Source of the DNA: Maritimibacter sp.
GTDB lineage: Bacteria > Pseudomonadota > Alphaproteobacteria > Rhodobacterales > Rhodobacteraceae
DNA: 64,000 nucleotides
Reading direction: 5' to 3'
Assembly: GCA_011389895.1 (NCBI GenBank)
Contig: JAABTN010000011.1
Location: forward strand, 1-64,000
Part shown: positions 27,733 through 36,263 of the stretch, one piece after another
Numbering within the stretch: the first letter of the stretch is position 1
Layout: the number at the start of each line of letters is the position of its first letter
The notes under the pieces: model-generated
Seen by the model: the letters and a program-made list of their open reading frames with translations, nothing else
What the model was told of the DNA's origin: nothing
Database searches by the model: none
Position numbers and translations under genes: made by a program

Positions 27733-28707
27733 ATGCGTGTGATAGTCTATGGAGCCGGTGCGATTGGCGGCGGCGTGGCGGCGGCGATTGCCCGCTCCGG
27801 CGGTGCGGTCACCGCGATTGCCCGGGGTGCGCAGCTTGATGCGATCCGGGAAAATGGCCTGACGGTGCGCCGACCGAACGAGACGTTTACGCAGCGCTTC
27901 GATGTCGTGGAAACGCCCGATCAGGCCGGAATAGACCCTGATTGTGCTATTCTGCTCGCCATGAAAGGCCAGCATACACAAGCGGTGCTTGAGGCCCTGC
28001 GGAGCGCCGGGGTCACCGACCAGCCGATCTTCTGCCTGCAAAACGGCGTTGGAAACGAACCCCGCGCATTGCGGTATTTTCCCAATGTCCATGGCGTTGC
28101 TGTGCTGATGCCCAGTGTGTTCATGAACCCGGGCGAAGTGGCGGTGCAAAGCCTTCCCAATCTCGGGCTGTTCTATCTTGGGCGGTTCCCCAAGGGGTCT
28201 GACGCGCAGGATCACGCGCTGGCCGAGGTGTTCACGAAAGCCGGGATCGCCGCCTTCGTGAAAGAGAGCGTGATGGACGAGAAATACGGCAAGCTCATCA
28301 TGAACCTGAACAACATCGTGGTTGCCGCGCTGGGCCCCGATGCGCCGGGTGCGGCCAGCCTCAGGGACCGGGCCAAGACCGAGGCGCGCGCGGTTCTTGC
28401 CGCCGCAGGCATCGGGTGGACCGACGTGGGGCTGGATCACCCCGACCGCAAGGCGCACATGAATTGGACGCCGGTTCCGGGTTTGGCCAAGGTCGGCACC
28501 TCGACCGCGCAAAGCCTTGCCCGAGGGACGGGAAGCGTCGAGACCGATTGGCTCAACGGCGAAATATCGCTTCTCGGACGGCTTCACGATGTGCCGACCC
28601 CGGTCAATTCCGCGCTGACCCGGATCGGCGCGATGATGGCGCGCGATGGGCGCGCCGTCGGATCGGTGTCGCTGGCCGAGATCGAGGCGGCGGTTGCGGC
28701 GTCATAA
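27733..28707 (+). CDS. Ketopantoate reductase family oxidoreductase (PanE/ApbA-like)
   Basis: NADP-dependent 2-ketoacid reductase-like protein, 324 residues. The Rossmann motif VIVYGAGAIGGGVAAAIARSG begins at residue 3; LAMKGQHTQAVLEAL and the catalytic-Lys-bearing KYGKLIMNLNNIV (about 195) match the ApbA C-terminal domain. ATG at 27733 has GGGG 5-8 bases upstream. Whether it reduces ketopantoate itself is not evident, because paralogues of this family have other substrates and no pan genes are nearby. Confidence 0.83.
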   Translation: MRVIVYGAGAIGGGVAAAIARSGGAVTAIARGAQLDAIRENGLTVRRPNETFTQRFDVVETPDQAGIDPDCAILLAMKGQHTQAVLEALRSAGVTDQPIFCLQNGVGNEPRALRYFPNVHGVAVLMPSVFMNPGEVAVQSLPNLGLFYLGRFPKGSDAQDHALAEVFTKAGIAAFVKESVMDEKYGKLIMNLNNIVVAALGPDAPGAASLRDRAKTEARAVLAAAGIGWTDVGLDHPDRKAHMNWTPVPGLAKVGTSTAQSLARGTGSVETDWLNGEISLLGRLHDVPTPVNSALTRIGAMMARDGRAVGSVSLAEIEAAVAAS

Positions 28708-28740
28708 AAGGCAAAGTTTTTCAACGGGATAGGCCACATA

Positions 28741-29700
28741 ATGGGCAAGGTTATTTCATTCGTTCTGATTTCGGTCGGTATCTTTTTCGCCATTGCTGCG
28801 GTCCTGATCGTGAGCCAGCGACCGGATGGCTCGGTCGATGGTGAGAGCCTTGGGTTTCAGACCGGAGGACCGAAACCGGAAGCCCAGCTGTTGGAATTCA
28901 CCGCGCGGGACGGGGCGACGCTTGGTTACCGCGACATTCCCGGCGAGGGGCCCTTGACGGTCCTGCTTCATGGGTCTGGCTGGCATGGCGCGGCCTATGA
29001 AAACCTTGCGCGCATGATCGCGACGCGCAGCGGGCGACGGGTGATCGTGCCGGATTTGCGCGGTCACGGACCCTTGGCCTCCCCGCGCGGCGACGTGGAT
29101 TATATCGGGCAGATGGAGGCGGACCTGGCCGATCTTCTGGCCCATATCGGGGCACCGTCCGCGGATTTCATCGGGCACAGTTCCGGGGGTGGCCTGGTGG
29201 TGCGTCTTGCCGGTGGGCCCCATGCCGACATCCTGAAGCGTGCCGTTCTGATCGCGCCGTTTCTGAAGCACAACGCGCCGACCGCGCGCGATAACAGCAA
29301 TTGGGCCGAGCCGCAAACGCGCCGGATCATCGGGTTGTCGATGCTGAACACGGTCGGGATCACCGCATTCAACGGACTCAAGGTGATCGAATTCAACCTG
29401 CCTGATGAGATTTTGGCGTCTGAGCAAGGGCAATGGGCGACGCAGGCTTATTCCTACCGTCTCAATACCGGGTTCGCGCCCCGGTCGGATTACAAGGCAG
29501 ACATCGCTGCCTTGCCCGACTTCCTTTTGATCGCGGGCGACGCGGACGAGGCGTTTCGGGCAGACCAATATGAACCGGTCCTGTCGGAGGCGAGCGATCG
29601 GGGGCAATACCGGCTTCTGCCGGGGGTCGGGCATCTGGATATTCTGCAAAATGCCACGGCAGCCGATGAAATCGCCACCTTTCTCGGGTCGGGCGATTAA
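28741..29700 (+). CDS. Membrane-anchored alpha/beta hydrolase
   Basis: A 319-residue alpha/beta-fold hydrolase with one N-terminal membrane helix (about residues 4-25), so the catalytic part is probably periplasmic or inner-membrane tethered. The oxyanion HGSG (about 78), nucleophile elbow FIGHSSGGG (Ser about 143), acid in AGDADEAF and the final His in PGVGHLDIL (about 300) form a complete triad. Substrate unknown. It lies 33 bp after the reductase gene and ends at a strong terminator. Confidence 0.82.
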   Translation: MGKVISFVLISVGIFFAIAAVLIVSQRPDGSVDGESLGFQTGGPKPEAQLLEFTARDGATLGYRDIPGEGPLTVLLHGSGWHGAAYENLARMIATRSGRRVIVPDLRGHGPLASPRGDVDYIGQMEADLADLLAHIGAPSADFIGHSSGGGLVVRLAGGPHADILKRAVLIAPFLKHNAPTARDNSNWAEPQTRRIIGLSMLNTVGITAFNGLKVIEFNLPDEILASEQGQWATQAYSYRLNTGFAPRSDYKADIAALPDFLLIAGDADEAFRADQYEPVLSEASDRGQYRLLPGVGHLDILQNATAADEIATFLGSGD

Positions 29701-29717
29701 GCGCGGGGCATGAAAAA

Positions 29718-29749
29718 GCCGCTGCCCCAAAAAGGGCAGCGGCGTCTTT
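29718..29749. terminator. Rho-independent terminator
   Basis: GCCGCTGCCC pairs perfectly with GGGCAGCGGC around a six-base A-rich loop and is flanked by TTT on the plus side and, mirrored, by T-rich sequence on the minus side. It can serve the hydrolase and the convergent LysM gene. Confidence 0.85.
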
Positions 29750-29768
29750 AACCCCGGTTTTGGCCCGG

Positions 29769-30182
29769 TCAGGTCGGGATGCGCAGCACCTGGCCCGGGT
29801 AAATCTTGTCCGGATGGGTGAGCATCGGTTTGTTGGCCTCGAAAATCTCGTTGTAGCGACCGCCATCCCCGAGCGTTTTCTGCGAGACCGCCCAAAGCGT
29901 GTCGCCCTTTTCAACGGTGTGGAACAGCGTTTCGGTGTCAACGTCAGCCTCGACCTCGGCGATCCCGTCGACATTCCCGACGGCAAGGATGACCTTTTCC
30001 TTTTCCTCGGTGGACATCGACCCACCGGACACCGTCACCTTGTCTCCCTTGACCTTGATATCCAGCCCCTCGGTCGAAACACCCAGCTCTTCAACTTCTT
30101 TCTTCAGCGCATCCTCGTTCTTAGCATCTTCGCCTCCGAACAGCGATTTGCCCGCACCTTTCACAAAATTCCAAAGTCCCAT
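29769..30182 (-). CDS. BON-LysM protein (Kbp/YgaU-like)
   Basis: A 137-residue protein with an N-terminal BON domain (about residues 25-85; ELGVSTEGLDIKVKGDKVTVSG and VGNVDGIAEVEADV) and a C-terminal LysM domain (about 87-137; FHTVEKGDTLWAVSQKTLG...PGQVLRIP). The E. coli relative is a cytosolic K+-binding protein; no signal peptide is seen here either. The start at 30182 (MGLWNFVKGAGK) has GGAG upstream. Divergent from DUF2853. Confidence 0.9.
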   Translation of the reverse strand: MGLWNFVKGAGKSLFGGEDAKNEDALKKEVEELGVSTEGLDIKVKGDKVTVSGGSMSTEEKEKVILAVGNVDGIAEVEADVDTETLFHTVEKGDTLWAVSQKTLGDGGRYNEIFEANKPMLTHPDKIYPGQVLRIPT

Positions 30183-30262
30183 GAGAATCTCCAAATCTGT
30201 TTAGCCCTTCGACATGTTGCGACGACGCGCGAGGCGGGACAAGCACCATTTGTACCGTGTGT

Positions 30263-30281
30263 CCCAAAGTCACTTTGGGAA
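30263..30281. repeat. Perfect inverted repeat in the intergenic region
   Basis: TCCCAAAG-TCA-CTTTGGGA lies in the 179-bp divergent region between the LysM gene and DUF2853. It lacks a T-run, so an operator or processed RNA hairpin is as likely as a terminator. Confidence 0.5.
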
Positions 30282-30361
30282 AATTTCCTTGTTTTCGACC
30301 GGTTTGCCCTTAGGCTTTCGCTTGGGTCTTGGCGGCCCGTGAATTGAATTTGGAGTATGAC

Positions 30362-30703
30362 ATGGGCAAACGAGACGACCTTATCGCGCAATATGCGGAT
30401 GATCTGAAAAACAAGTGCGGCATGACCCCGGACATGGAGCTTTTGACCAAGGTGACGATTGGCTGTGGCCCTTCGATCTATGATGCCGATGCCTCGACCG
30501 TGGCGGCTACGCAGGATCATGAGCTGGAGACGGTGAAAAACAATTTCCTCGTCAAGAAGCTCGGGCTGGCGGATGGTCCGCAGCTTATGGATGCGATCAA
30601 CGCCGTGATCGAGACCTATGGAAGATCCGAGCGGAACAAGTATCGCGCGGTTGTCTATTACATGCTGGTCAAGCATTTCGGCAAAGAATCGGTCTACCGC
30701 TGA
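30362..30703 (+). CDS. DUF2853 family protein
   Basis: A 113-residue cytosolic protein of the conserved alphaproteobacterial DUF2853 family, function unknown. MGKRDDLIAQYADDLKNKCG, TIGCGPSIYDADASTVA, LVKKLGLADGPQLMDAI and NKYRAVVYYMLVKHFGKESVY are the conserved blocks. ATG at 30362 is preceded by TTGGAG. The upstream part of the frame from 30329 lies in the leader. A GC-rich hairpin follows at about 30727. Confidence 0.85.
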   Translation: MGKRDDLIAQYADDLKNKCGMTPDMELLTKVTIGCGPSIYDADASTVAATQDHELETVKNNFLVKKLGLADGPQLMDAINAVIETYGRSERNKYRAVVYYMLVKHFGKESVYR

Positions 30704-30726
30704 TCGCCGGTTTCCGGTGTTTGAAA

Positions 30727-30755
30727 GGGCGTCCCCGTGGGCGCCCTTGTCTTTT
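30727..30755 (+). terminator. Terminator after DUF2853
   Basis: GGGCGTCC and GGGCGCCC form a hairpin (one mismatch/GU) followed by TTGTCTTTT, 24 bp after the stop. Confidence 0.7.
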
Positions 30756-30769
30756 CGCGTTAGGGCGAT

Positions 30770-30959
30770 GTTCAGGTTAACACACTGTAATTAAGGAAAA
30801 TTCCATATATTCGCGGGTTGTGTCCCGCCGATGCCGACGCTATCACTTGAGCACGGTCAGGATGGCCGGACCCTTATTCAAAGACACGTGTGGTGCTGAG
30901 GGAGCACGTGGGGTGGATGGAGGGTTCGGTGCGGGTGACCGGGCCCTCCACTTTTTTCA
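30770..30959 (+). ncRNA. Candidate small RNA with its own terminator
   Basis: This 190-bp stretch lacks a convincing ORF but ends in a plus-strand terminator-like hairpin: TGGAGGG (30917) pairs with CCCTCCA (about 30946) and is followed by CTTTTTT. A second stem (GCACGTG/CACGTGT area, 30879-30910) precedes it. DUF2853 already has a terminator upstream and the next gene is convergent, so the second terminator would serve an independent transcript. No known RNA family was recognised. Confidence 0.3.
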
Positions 30960-31352
30960 GATCACGACAAGCACCGCGCCGATGATCGCGCAGCCAAAGA
31001 CGGCATATCCACCGTCGATCAGCGTCAGCTTGAACGTCCGGCCCGCGTAGGCGTTGTTGATCATGATCCACGGGCTGATGAAGAAAAGCCCGACGCCCAG
31101 ACCGGCCAGGATGCCATCGCCGATCCCGGTGACCCCGGCCATCGAGAACACATGGCGCATGAACCCGGCGACTACGACCATCGCCACAGCCGATAGCACA
31201 AAGGGTAGGGCAGAACCGCCGACCTGTGGTTTCCCATCCGGGCCGGTCGCGATTCCTGCTGCGGCCATCCACGGTTTGGACAAGACCATGTACCAGATCG
31301 CGCCAAAGATCCACGCGCCGGCAGCAGCGGCGAATACGGTCAAATACTCCAT
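30957..31352 (-). CDS. DUF1761 membrane protein
   Basis: A 131-residue integral membrane protein with about four helices, matching DUF1761. GAIWYMVLSKPWMAAAGI near the N-terminus and the LGVGLFFISPWIMINNAYAGR segment near residue 95 are characteristic. Function unknown. The gene ends right beside the T-run of the candidate plus-strand terminator; its own terminator is not evident. Confidence 0.8.
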   Translation of the reverse strand: MEYLTVFAAAAGAWIFGAIWYMVLSKPWMAAAGIATGPDGKPQVGGSALPFVLSAVAMVVVAGFMRHVFSMAGVTGIGDGILAGLGVGLFFISPWIMINNAYAGRTFKLTLIDGGYAVFGCAIIGAVLVVI

Positions 31353-31409
31353 TTCAATCCCCTCCTAATCCTCCGATAGCTGGAGAATAGGCGAGATGCG
31401 GGTGTTCCC

Positions 31410-31829
31410 CTATTCCTTTTCACCGGCCAGTTCGAGGACGATGTTCCATTCGTCCGGCGTGACCGGTTGCACCGACAGGCGAGAATTCTTGACCAGAACC
31501 ATCTCGGCAAGGCGCGGATCTTCCTTGATCATGTCGAGCGTGACCGGGTTTTTCACGGCCCGCACCGCCCGGATGTCCACGCATTCCCAGCGGGGGTCAT
31601 CGGTGGTGCTGTCAGGATGAATTTCCGCGCAAACCTCGGTAATCCCGACGATGCGCTTTTCGTTGACCGAGTGGTAGAAGAACCCGAGATCGCCCAGCTT
31701 CATCTCGCGCATGAAATTGCGGGCTTGGTAATTGCGCACGCCATCCCATTCTTCGCCGGTGTCGCCCTTGGCGACCTGATCATCCCAGCCCCATGTGTTC
31801 GGTTCGGTTTTGAAAAGCCAATGGGCCAT
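31410..31829 (-). CDS. EVE-domain protein
   Basis: A 139-residue EVE (PUA-like) domain protein, starting MAHWLFKTEPNTWGWDD; the family hallmarks W-FKTEP, WDGVRNYQARNFM, GDLGFFYHS and EWNIVLELA are present. EVE domains are thought to bind modified bases in RNA or DNA; the free-standing form is common near housekeeping genes. The start at 31829 overlaps the YciI stop by ATGA. Last gene of the tsaD-gpsA-yciI-EVE operon. Confidence 0.88.
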   Translation of the reverse strand: MAHWLFKTEPNTWGWDDQVAKGDTGEEWDGVRNYQARNFMREMKLGDLGFFYHSVNEKRIVGITEVCAEIHPDSTTDDPRWECVDIRAVRAVKNPVTLDMIKEDPRLAEMVLVKNSRLSVQPVTPDEWNIVLELAGEKE

Positions 31830-32098
31830 CAGCCAACCACCTTTTTCCATTCCTCGATGCGGACGTCTTCGAACAGGCCGACCTCGTAATACGGATCACC
31901 ATCGGCCCACGCCTGCGCCGCTTCCCGCGTGGTGACCGAAAGGATCACGAGAGACCCGCACATATCGCCGTTTGCGTCAAGAAATGGGCCCGCCTGCAAC
32001 ACGAGACCGGTATCGGCGATATAGGCGAGATGGGCGTCGCGGTTCTTCTTGCGGGTTTCAAGGTGACCGGGTTTGTCGGTGCAGATGAGAGCGAACAT
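31829..32098 (-). CDS. YciI-like protein
   Basis: An 89-residue YciI/DGPF-type small protein, probably a dimeric ferredoxin-fold enzyme or binding protein of unknown role. FALICTDKPGHLETRKKNRDAHLAYI and the AQAWADGDPYYEVGLFEDVRIEEWKKV region carry the conserved His and the ADGDPY motif. The start codon lies immediately beside the gpsA stop; its ribosome-binding site (AAGGAGG) is inside gpsA. Confidence 0.85.
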   Translation of the reverse strand: MFALICTDKPGHLETRKKNRDAHLAYIADTGLVLQAGPFLDANGDMCGSLVILSVTTREAAQAWADGDPYYEVGLFEDVRIEEWKKVVG

Positions 32099-33043
32099 TC
32101 ATTCCTCCTTGAGAGGGCGGGCGAGAAGAAGCTCGCACGCTTCGTTGACGGTAACATGGCCGGCCATGACGGCGGCAACCATTTTGGTGATAGGCATGTC
32201 GATATTCGCCTTTTGGGCAAGAATAGAGACGGCTTGTGCCGTCGCCTGCCCTTCGATCGTCAGCCCCTCGGGCTGCGGTTCGCCGCGACCAAGGCGAAGC
32301 CCGTAGGTGAAGTTTCGCGACTTTTCCGAGGTGCAGGTGAGGGAAAGGTCGCCGAAACCCGACAGACCCTGAAGCGTGTCAGGCTCGGCCCCGCGCGCGA
32401 TGGCGAAGCGGTTCATTTCCGCAAACCCGCGGGTCATCAGTGCGGCGCGCGCGCTTTCGCCCAGACCGGCCCCCATGGCGAGACCACAGGATATCGCGAT
32501 GACGTTCTTCAACGCGCCGCCGGTGGCCACGCCGGTCAGGTCGGTCGCCCGGTAGAGCCGCAGATTTGAGCCGGAGAGTGCATGTTGCAGCGGTTCGGGG
32601 TCGGTCGCGGCGATGGTCAGCGCGGTGGGAAGCCCGGCGGCCACATCGACCGCGAAACTCGGACCCGAGAGCAGCGCGGGCGTGGCGTTCGGGCAGGTGC
32701 GGGCAATGATCTCGACCGGGCTCTCGCCGGTGGTCAGGTCGATGCCCTTGCAGGTCGCGACAAGCGTGCACCCCGCGAAACGGTCGGCGTGTTGCGTGAG
32801 GAACCCGGCCAGCCTCTGCATGGGAAGCGCGAGCAGAACGATATCGGTCCCCGTGGCCTCGAGATCGCCGGTGATGGTGAGACCCTTGGGAAAGGCAAAG
32901 CCGGGGAGGCGGCGCGTGTTTTCCCGGCTCTGTGCCATGTCCCCCGGGTCGCGCGCCCAGAGCGTCACCGGGGTGCCACCCCGGGCAATGGCGATGGCAA
33001 GCGCGGTGCCAAAGGCCCCGGCCCCGAGGATGGAAACCTTCAT
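32099..33043 (-). CDS. gpsA: NAD(P)-dependent glycerol-3-phosphate dehydrogenase
   Basis: Makes sn-glycerol-3-phosphate from dihydroxyacetone phosphate for phospholipid synthesis; 314 residues. N-terminal nucleotide-binding [18 protein letters not shown], the ATCKGID segment with catalytic Lys, [11 protein letters not shown], and [28 protein letters not shown] are diagnostic. The start overlaps the tsaD stop by ATGA. Confidence 0.95.
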   Translation of the reverse strand: MKVSILGAGAFGTALAIAIARGGTPVTLWARDPGDMAQSRENTRRLPGFAFPKGLTITGDLEATGTDIVLLALPMQRLAGFLTQHADRFAGCTLVATCKGIDLTTGESPVEIIARTCPNATPALLSGPSFAVDVAAGLPTALTIAATDPEPLQHALSGSNLRLYRATDLTGVATGGALKNVIAISCGLAMGAGLGESARAALMTRGFAEMNRFAIARGAEPDTLQGLSGFGDLSLTCTSEKSRNFTYGLRLGRGEPQPEGLTIEGQATAQAVSILAQKANIDMPITKMVAAVMAGHVTVNEACELLLARPLKEE

Positions 33044-34131
33044 GCCTTCGCTCCCTTCTTGCCGAACCCAAGCATTGGCTGCGCGGCCCGGTCGAGCGGC
33101 CAGCGGGGCCGCGCGGCGAGGGTCATGTCATCGGTGTGACCGGCGCGAAACCGTTCGATCCCCGCCCAGGCGATCATCGCGGCGTTGTCGGTGCAGAGCG
33201 CAAGCGGCGGGGCGAGGAAGGCAACGCCCATCTCGGCAGAAACAGTCTCTAATGCACAGCGAATGGCCCCATTTGCCGCGACACCGCCCGCCACGGCGAT
33301 AAGCGGCTCAGAGGGTTCGAGCGCGAGGTATTCGGTCAAGGCGCGGCGCGATTTTTCGGCCAGCACATCGGCCACGGCGGCCTGGAACCCGGCGCAAAGA
33401 TCGGCGCGGTCCTGCACCGTGAGACCGCCGTTGTCCGCAATGATCCGGTCCCTTTCGCGCAAGAGCGCGGTCTTGAGGCCGGAAAAGGACATGTCGCATC
33501 CGGGCCGGTCGAGGAGCGGGCGGGGCAGGCGAAAACGCCCTGCGTCGCCCCGGCGCGCTTCGGCTTCGACCGACGGACCGCCGGGTTGCGGCAGGCCCAG
33601 AAGGCGCGCGGTCTTGTCGAACGCCTCGCCCGGTGCGTCGTCGATGGTGCCGCCCAGCCGGGTGAAATCATCGGGACCGCGCGTGACGAGGAACTGACAA
33701 TGCCCGCCGGAGACGAGAAGCATAAGGTAGGGATAGCGCGCACCATCGGTAAGCCGTGGGGTCAGCGCGTGACCGGCAAGATGGTTGACCCCGATCAACG
33801 GAAGGCCGGTTGCCGCCGAAAGCCCCTTGGCCATCATCACCCCCGCCAGCACCCCGCCGATCAGGCCGGGACCGGCGGTCACCGCGATGGCGTCGAGATC
33901 GGCAAGGGTCACGCCCGCCTCGTCCAAGGCCGTCTCGATGCAAGTGTCGAGCTTTTCGGTATGGGCGCGGGCCGCAATCTCGGGCACGACACCGCCGTAA
34001 TCGGCGTGCAGCGCGGTTTGACCGGCGACGATGGAGGCGAGGATTTCAGGGCGCGCACCAGAGCGCACCACGGCGGCGGCGGTATCGTCACATGAGCTTT
34101 CAAGGCCCAGCATGGTAATCGTCTTGGACAT
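33040..34131 (-). CDS. tsaD: tRNA N6-adenosine threonylcarbamoyltransferase
   Basis: Catalytic subunit of the t6A37 complex; 363 residues. [22 protein letters not shown] starts at 34131; the metal-binding HxxxH appears as [12 protein letters not shown] (about 110), and ASKH-family segments [10 protein letters not shown] and [12 protein letters not shown] are present. The reading frame remains open upstream to 35106 but that part is antisense to hemD. Divergent from hemD with 72 bp between the starts. Confidence 0.95.
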   Translation of the reverse strand: MSKTITMLGLESSCDDTAAAVVRSGARPEILASIVAGQTALHADYGGVVPEIAARAHTEKLDTCIETALDEAGVTLADLDAIAVTAGPGLIGGVLAGVMMAKGLSAATGLPLIGVNHLAGHALTPRLTDGARYPYLMLLVSGGHCQFLVTRGPDDFTRLGGTIDDAPGEAFDKTARLLGLPQPGGPSVEAEARRGDAGRFRLPRPLLDRPGCDMSFSGLKTALLRERDRIIADNGGLTVQDRADLCAGFQAAVADVLAEKSRRALTEYLALEPSEPLIAVAGGVAANGAIRCALETVSAEMGVAFLAPPLALCTDNAAMIAWAGIERFRAGHTDDMTLAARPRWPLDRAAQPMLGFGKKGAKA

Positions 34132-34203
34132 GGCGCGCCGGTTGCGATGGGGGTTACGCCGGGATACCAACGGGGAGCGCCGCATACAATCCCGCGAGGT
34201 AAC

Positions 34204-34890
34204 ATGGCCCAGATCCCGACGCTCGTCCTGACGCGGCCACGTGTGGCGAGTGCACGGGAAGCGGCGCGTTATGACGGGCCGGTGGTGATCGCGCCGGTGA
34301 TGCAGATTGTCGGGCGCGATGTGGATGTGGCGCTTGACGGGTTTCGTAGCGTCATCCTGACATCGGCCAACGCGGTGCCGTTCCTGCCCGATCTGTCTGA
34401 TATGCCTGCCTACGTGGTAGGCGCGCGCACGGCAGAAGCCAGTGCCGCGACCCGTGGGGCGGATGTGCGGTTGATTGCGCAAGATGCCGATGACCTTGTC
34501 GCCCGTCTCATATCCAGTGGTGATATAAGCGGGCCCCTTCTTCACGCCCATGGCCGTGAAACGCGGGGCGAGGTGGCCGGTCGGTTGAGTAAGGCCGGAA
34601 TAGAGACTGTTTCGACCGTGATTTATGATCAGGAGCCATGTGATCTGACCGACGCGGCAAAGCGGGTCTTGCATGGCAGCGCCCCGGTGATCTTGCCGCT
34701 TTGGTCGCCCCGAAGCGCGACGCTTGTTGCCGGGCAGACCGGCGCGCTGCCGCCCAACGTGGTGGTGATTGCCCTTAGCCCGGCGGTCGCGGAGGCCTGG
34801 CGGGACGGGACCGGGCAGACGCCCGTTGTTTGTGCCGCGCCGACCAGCGAAGAGATGTCGCACCAAATTGACGCAGCGCGAGTGAGGTGA
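34204..34890 (+). CDS. hemD: Uroporphyrinogen-III synthase
   Basis: Cyclises hydroxymethylbilane to uroporphyrinogen III in tetrapyrrole synthesis; 228 residues. The family is poorly conserved, but the N-terminal [18 protein letters not shown] (about 55), [16 protein letters not shown] (about 115) and the C-terminal SPRSA.. segment fit. The ATG at 34204 is preferred. Context is decisive: divergent tsaD and downstream Mic60 and HemY are the standard alphaproteobacterial neighbourhood. Confidence 0.87.
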   Translation: MAQIPTLVLTRPRVASAREAARYDGPVVIAPVMQIVGRDVDVALDGFRSVILTSANAVPFLPDLSDMPAYVVGARTAEASAATRGADVRLIAQDADDLVARLISSGDISGPLLHAHGRETRGEVAGRLSKAGIETVSTVIYDQEPCDLTDAAKRVLHGSAPVILPLWSPRSATLVAGQTGALPPNVVVIALSPAVAEAWRDGTGQTPVVCAAPTSEEMSHQIDAARVR

Positions 34891-34942
34891 GGTGCCTTGA
34901 GGCTGACCGGACCCATCGGTAAGGTCGGGCCTGTTGGCTGCG

Positions 34943-36253
34943 ATGTCGCGGCAAAATGGATTCGTGAGGTGGCTTTTGGCGAAAATCCCCAAATCCGGAA
35001 AACGGTCGAACGGTGATGAAACCGGTTCTGATGATCCAGCGCAGGACGCGGTTGAGGATGCCGTTGTCATAGACGATCCGTCGGACGACACCGAAACCCC
35101 GCCCAATGCCGACCCGGATGCGCCCGAAACAGCCGACGCGGACGAAGGTAGCGAGGTCGAGGATACGGAGGCCGCCGATACCTCGGATGACCCTCTTGAG
35201 GAGCATGATCAGGGGGATGAGGCGCAGGACCCCTTTGAGGACGTGGCGCAAAAGCGGGCTGGCCCCGGACTTCTGCTTGGCGGATTCGTTCTGGCCGGTG
35301 TGATCGCCGGGATCATCGGCTTTGGAGCCGCGCAATATGCATCGGGCGGCTGGCCATTTGCCACGACCCCCGAGGAAGACCCGATTGCTTCCGCTCTGGA
35401 AGATCAGGCGCGGGATCTGTCCGCGCTTGGCGACCGGGTTGATACGAACGCCGCGTCGCTTTCCGAGATCGAAGGTGACACATCGCTTGAAGAGCTGGGC
35501 GGAAACCTCCGCGCCGATATCGTCGCGACGCAAAGCCGGATCGAAGAGATCAACAGCCGTCTGGGCGGGATCGAAGAGCGGATCAGCGCGCTTGAGAAAA
35601 TGCCACAGGGCGACAGCGCCGAAGCGGCCGAAACCGCCGCTGCCGCCTATGAGCGCGAATTGGCCGAGATGCGCGCCATGCTGGACCGCGAAATCGCGGC
35701 GTTGAAGGAACAGCAAGCTGATGCCGAAACGCTTCAACTCAGCGCGTCCGAGGCCGCGAATGCCGCCGCGGCGCGAGCTGCGATGAGCCGTGTCATGGCC
35801 GCGCTGGACAACGGGCAACCGTTCGAGGATGCCTTGTTCGACCTGTCGACAGCGACCGGAACCGAAATCCCACCTGGGTTAGAGGCGGTTGCACCCGATG
35901 GTGTGCCAACGCTCGCCGGTCTTCAGGAAAGCTATCCGGACGCGGCGCGCGCCGCGCTGGATGATGCGCTGCGCGCCATGGTCGAGGCGGGCGAGATCGG
36001 GCGAGGCGAAGCCTTCCTGCGCACGCAGCTTGGGGCAAGGTCGCTGGAAGCGCGGGCGGGCGATGACCCGGATGCGATCCTGTCGCGGGCCGAAGCCGCG
36101 CTCAAAGCCGGGCGGATCGACAGCGCGCTTGAAACGCTCGACGCCATGCCCGAGGCCGCGCAGCCGGCGTTGGCGGATTGGATCGAGCGCGCGCGCACCC
36201 GTGCCGCGGCGCTGGAGTCCGGTGCCGCACTTAGCCAGTCCCTGAACCAGTGA
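34943..36253 (+). CDS. Alphaproteobacterial mitofilin (Mic60-like) membrane protein
   Basis: A 436-residue inner-membrane protein. It has an acidic, proline- and Asp/Glu-rich N-terminal region (about 20-105), one membrane helix (about 110-130; [21 protein letters not shown]), a coiled coil (about 145-260) and a C-terminal mitofilin-like helical domain (about 270-420). Alphaproteobacterial Mic60 homologues shape intracytoplasmic membranes and neighbour hemD/hemY. Start ATG 34943; TTG at 34934 has the better-spaced AAGGT and may be used. Confidence 0.78.
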   Translation: MSRQNGFVRWLLAKIPKSGKRSNGDETGSDDPAQDAVEDAVVIDDPSDDTETPPNADPDAPETADADEGSEVEDTEAADTSDDPLEEHDQGDEAQDPFEDVAQKRAGPGLLLGGFVLAGVIAGIIGFGAAQYASGGWPFATTPEEDPIASALEDQARDLSALGDRVDTNAASLSEIEGDTSLEELGGNLRADIVATQSRIEEINSRLGGIEERISALEKMPQGDSAEAAETAAAAYERELAEMRAMLDREIAALKEQQADAETLQLSASEAANAAAARAAMSRVMAALDNGQPFEDALFDLSTATGTEIPPGLEAVAPDGVPTLAGLQESYPDAARAALDDALRAMVEAGEIGRGEAFLRTQLGARSLEARAGDDPDAILSRAEAALKAGRIDSALETLDAMPEAAQPALADWIERARTRAAALESGAALSQSLNQ

Positions 36254-36263
36254 GGATGTGTAA

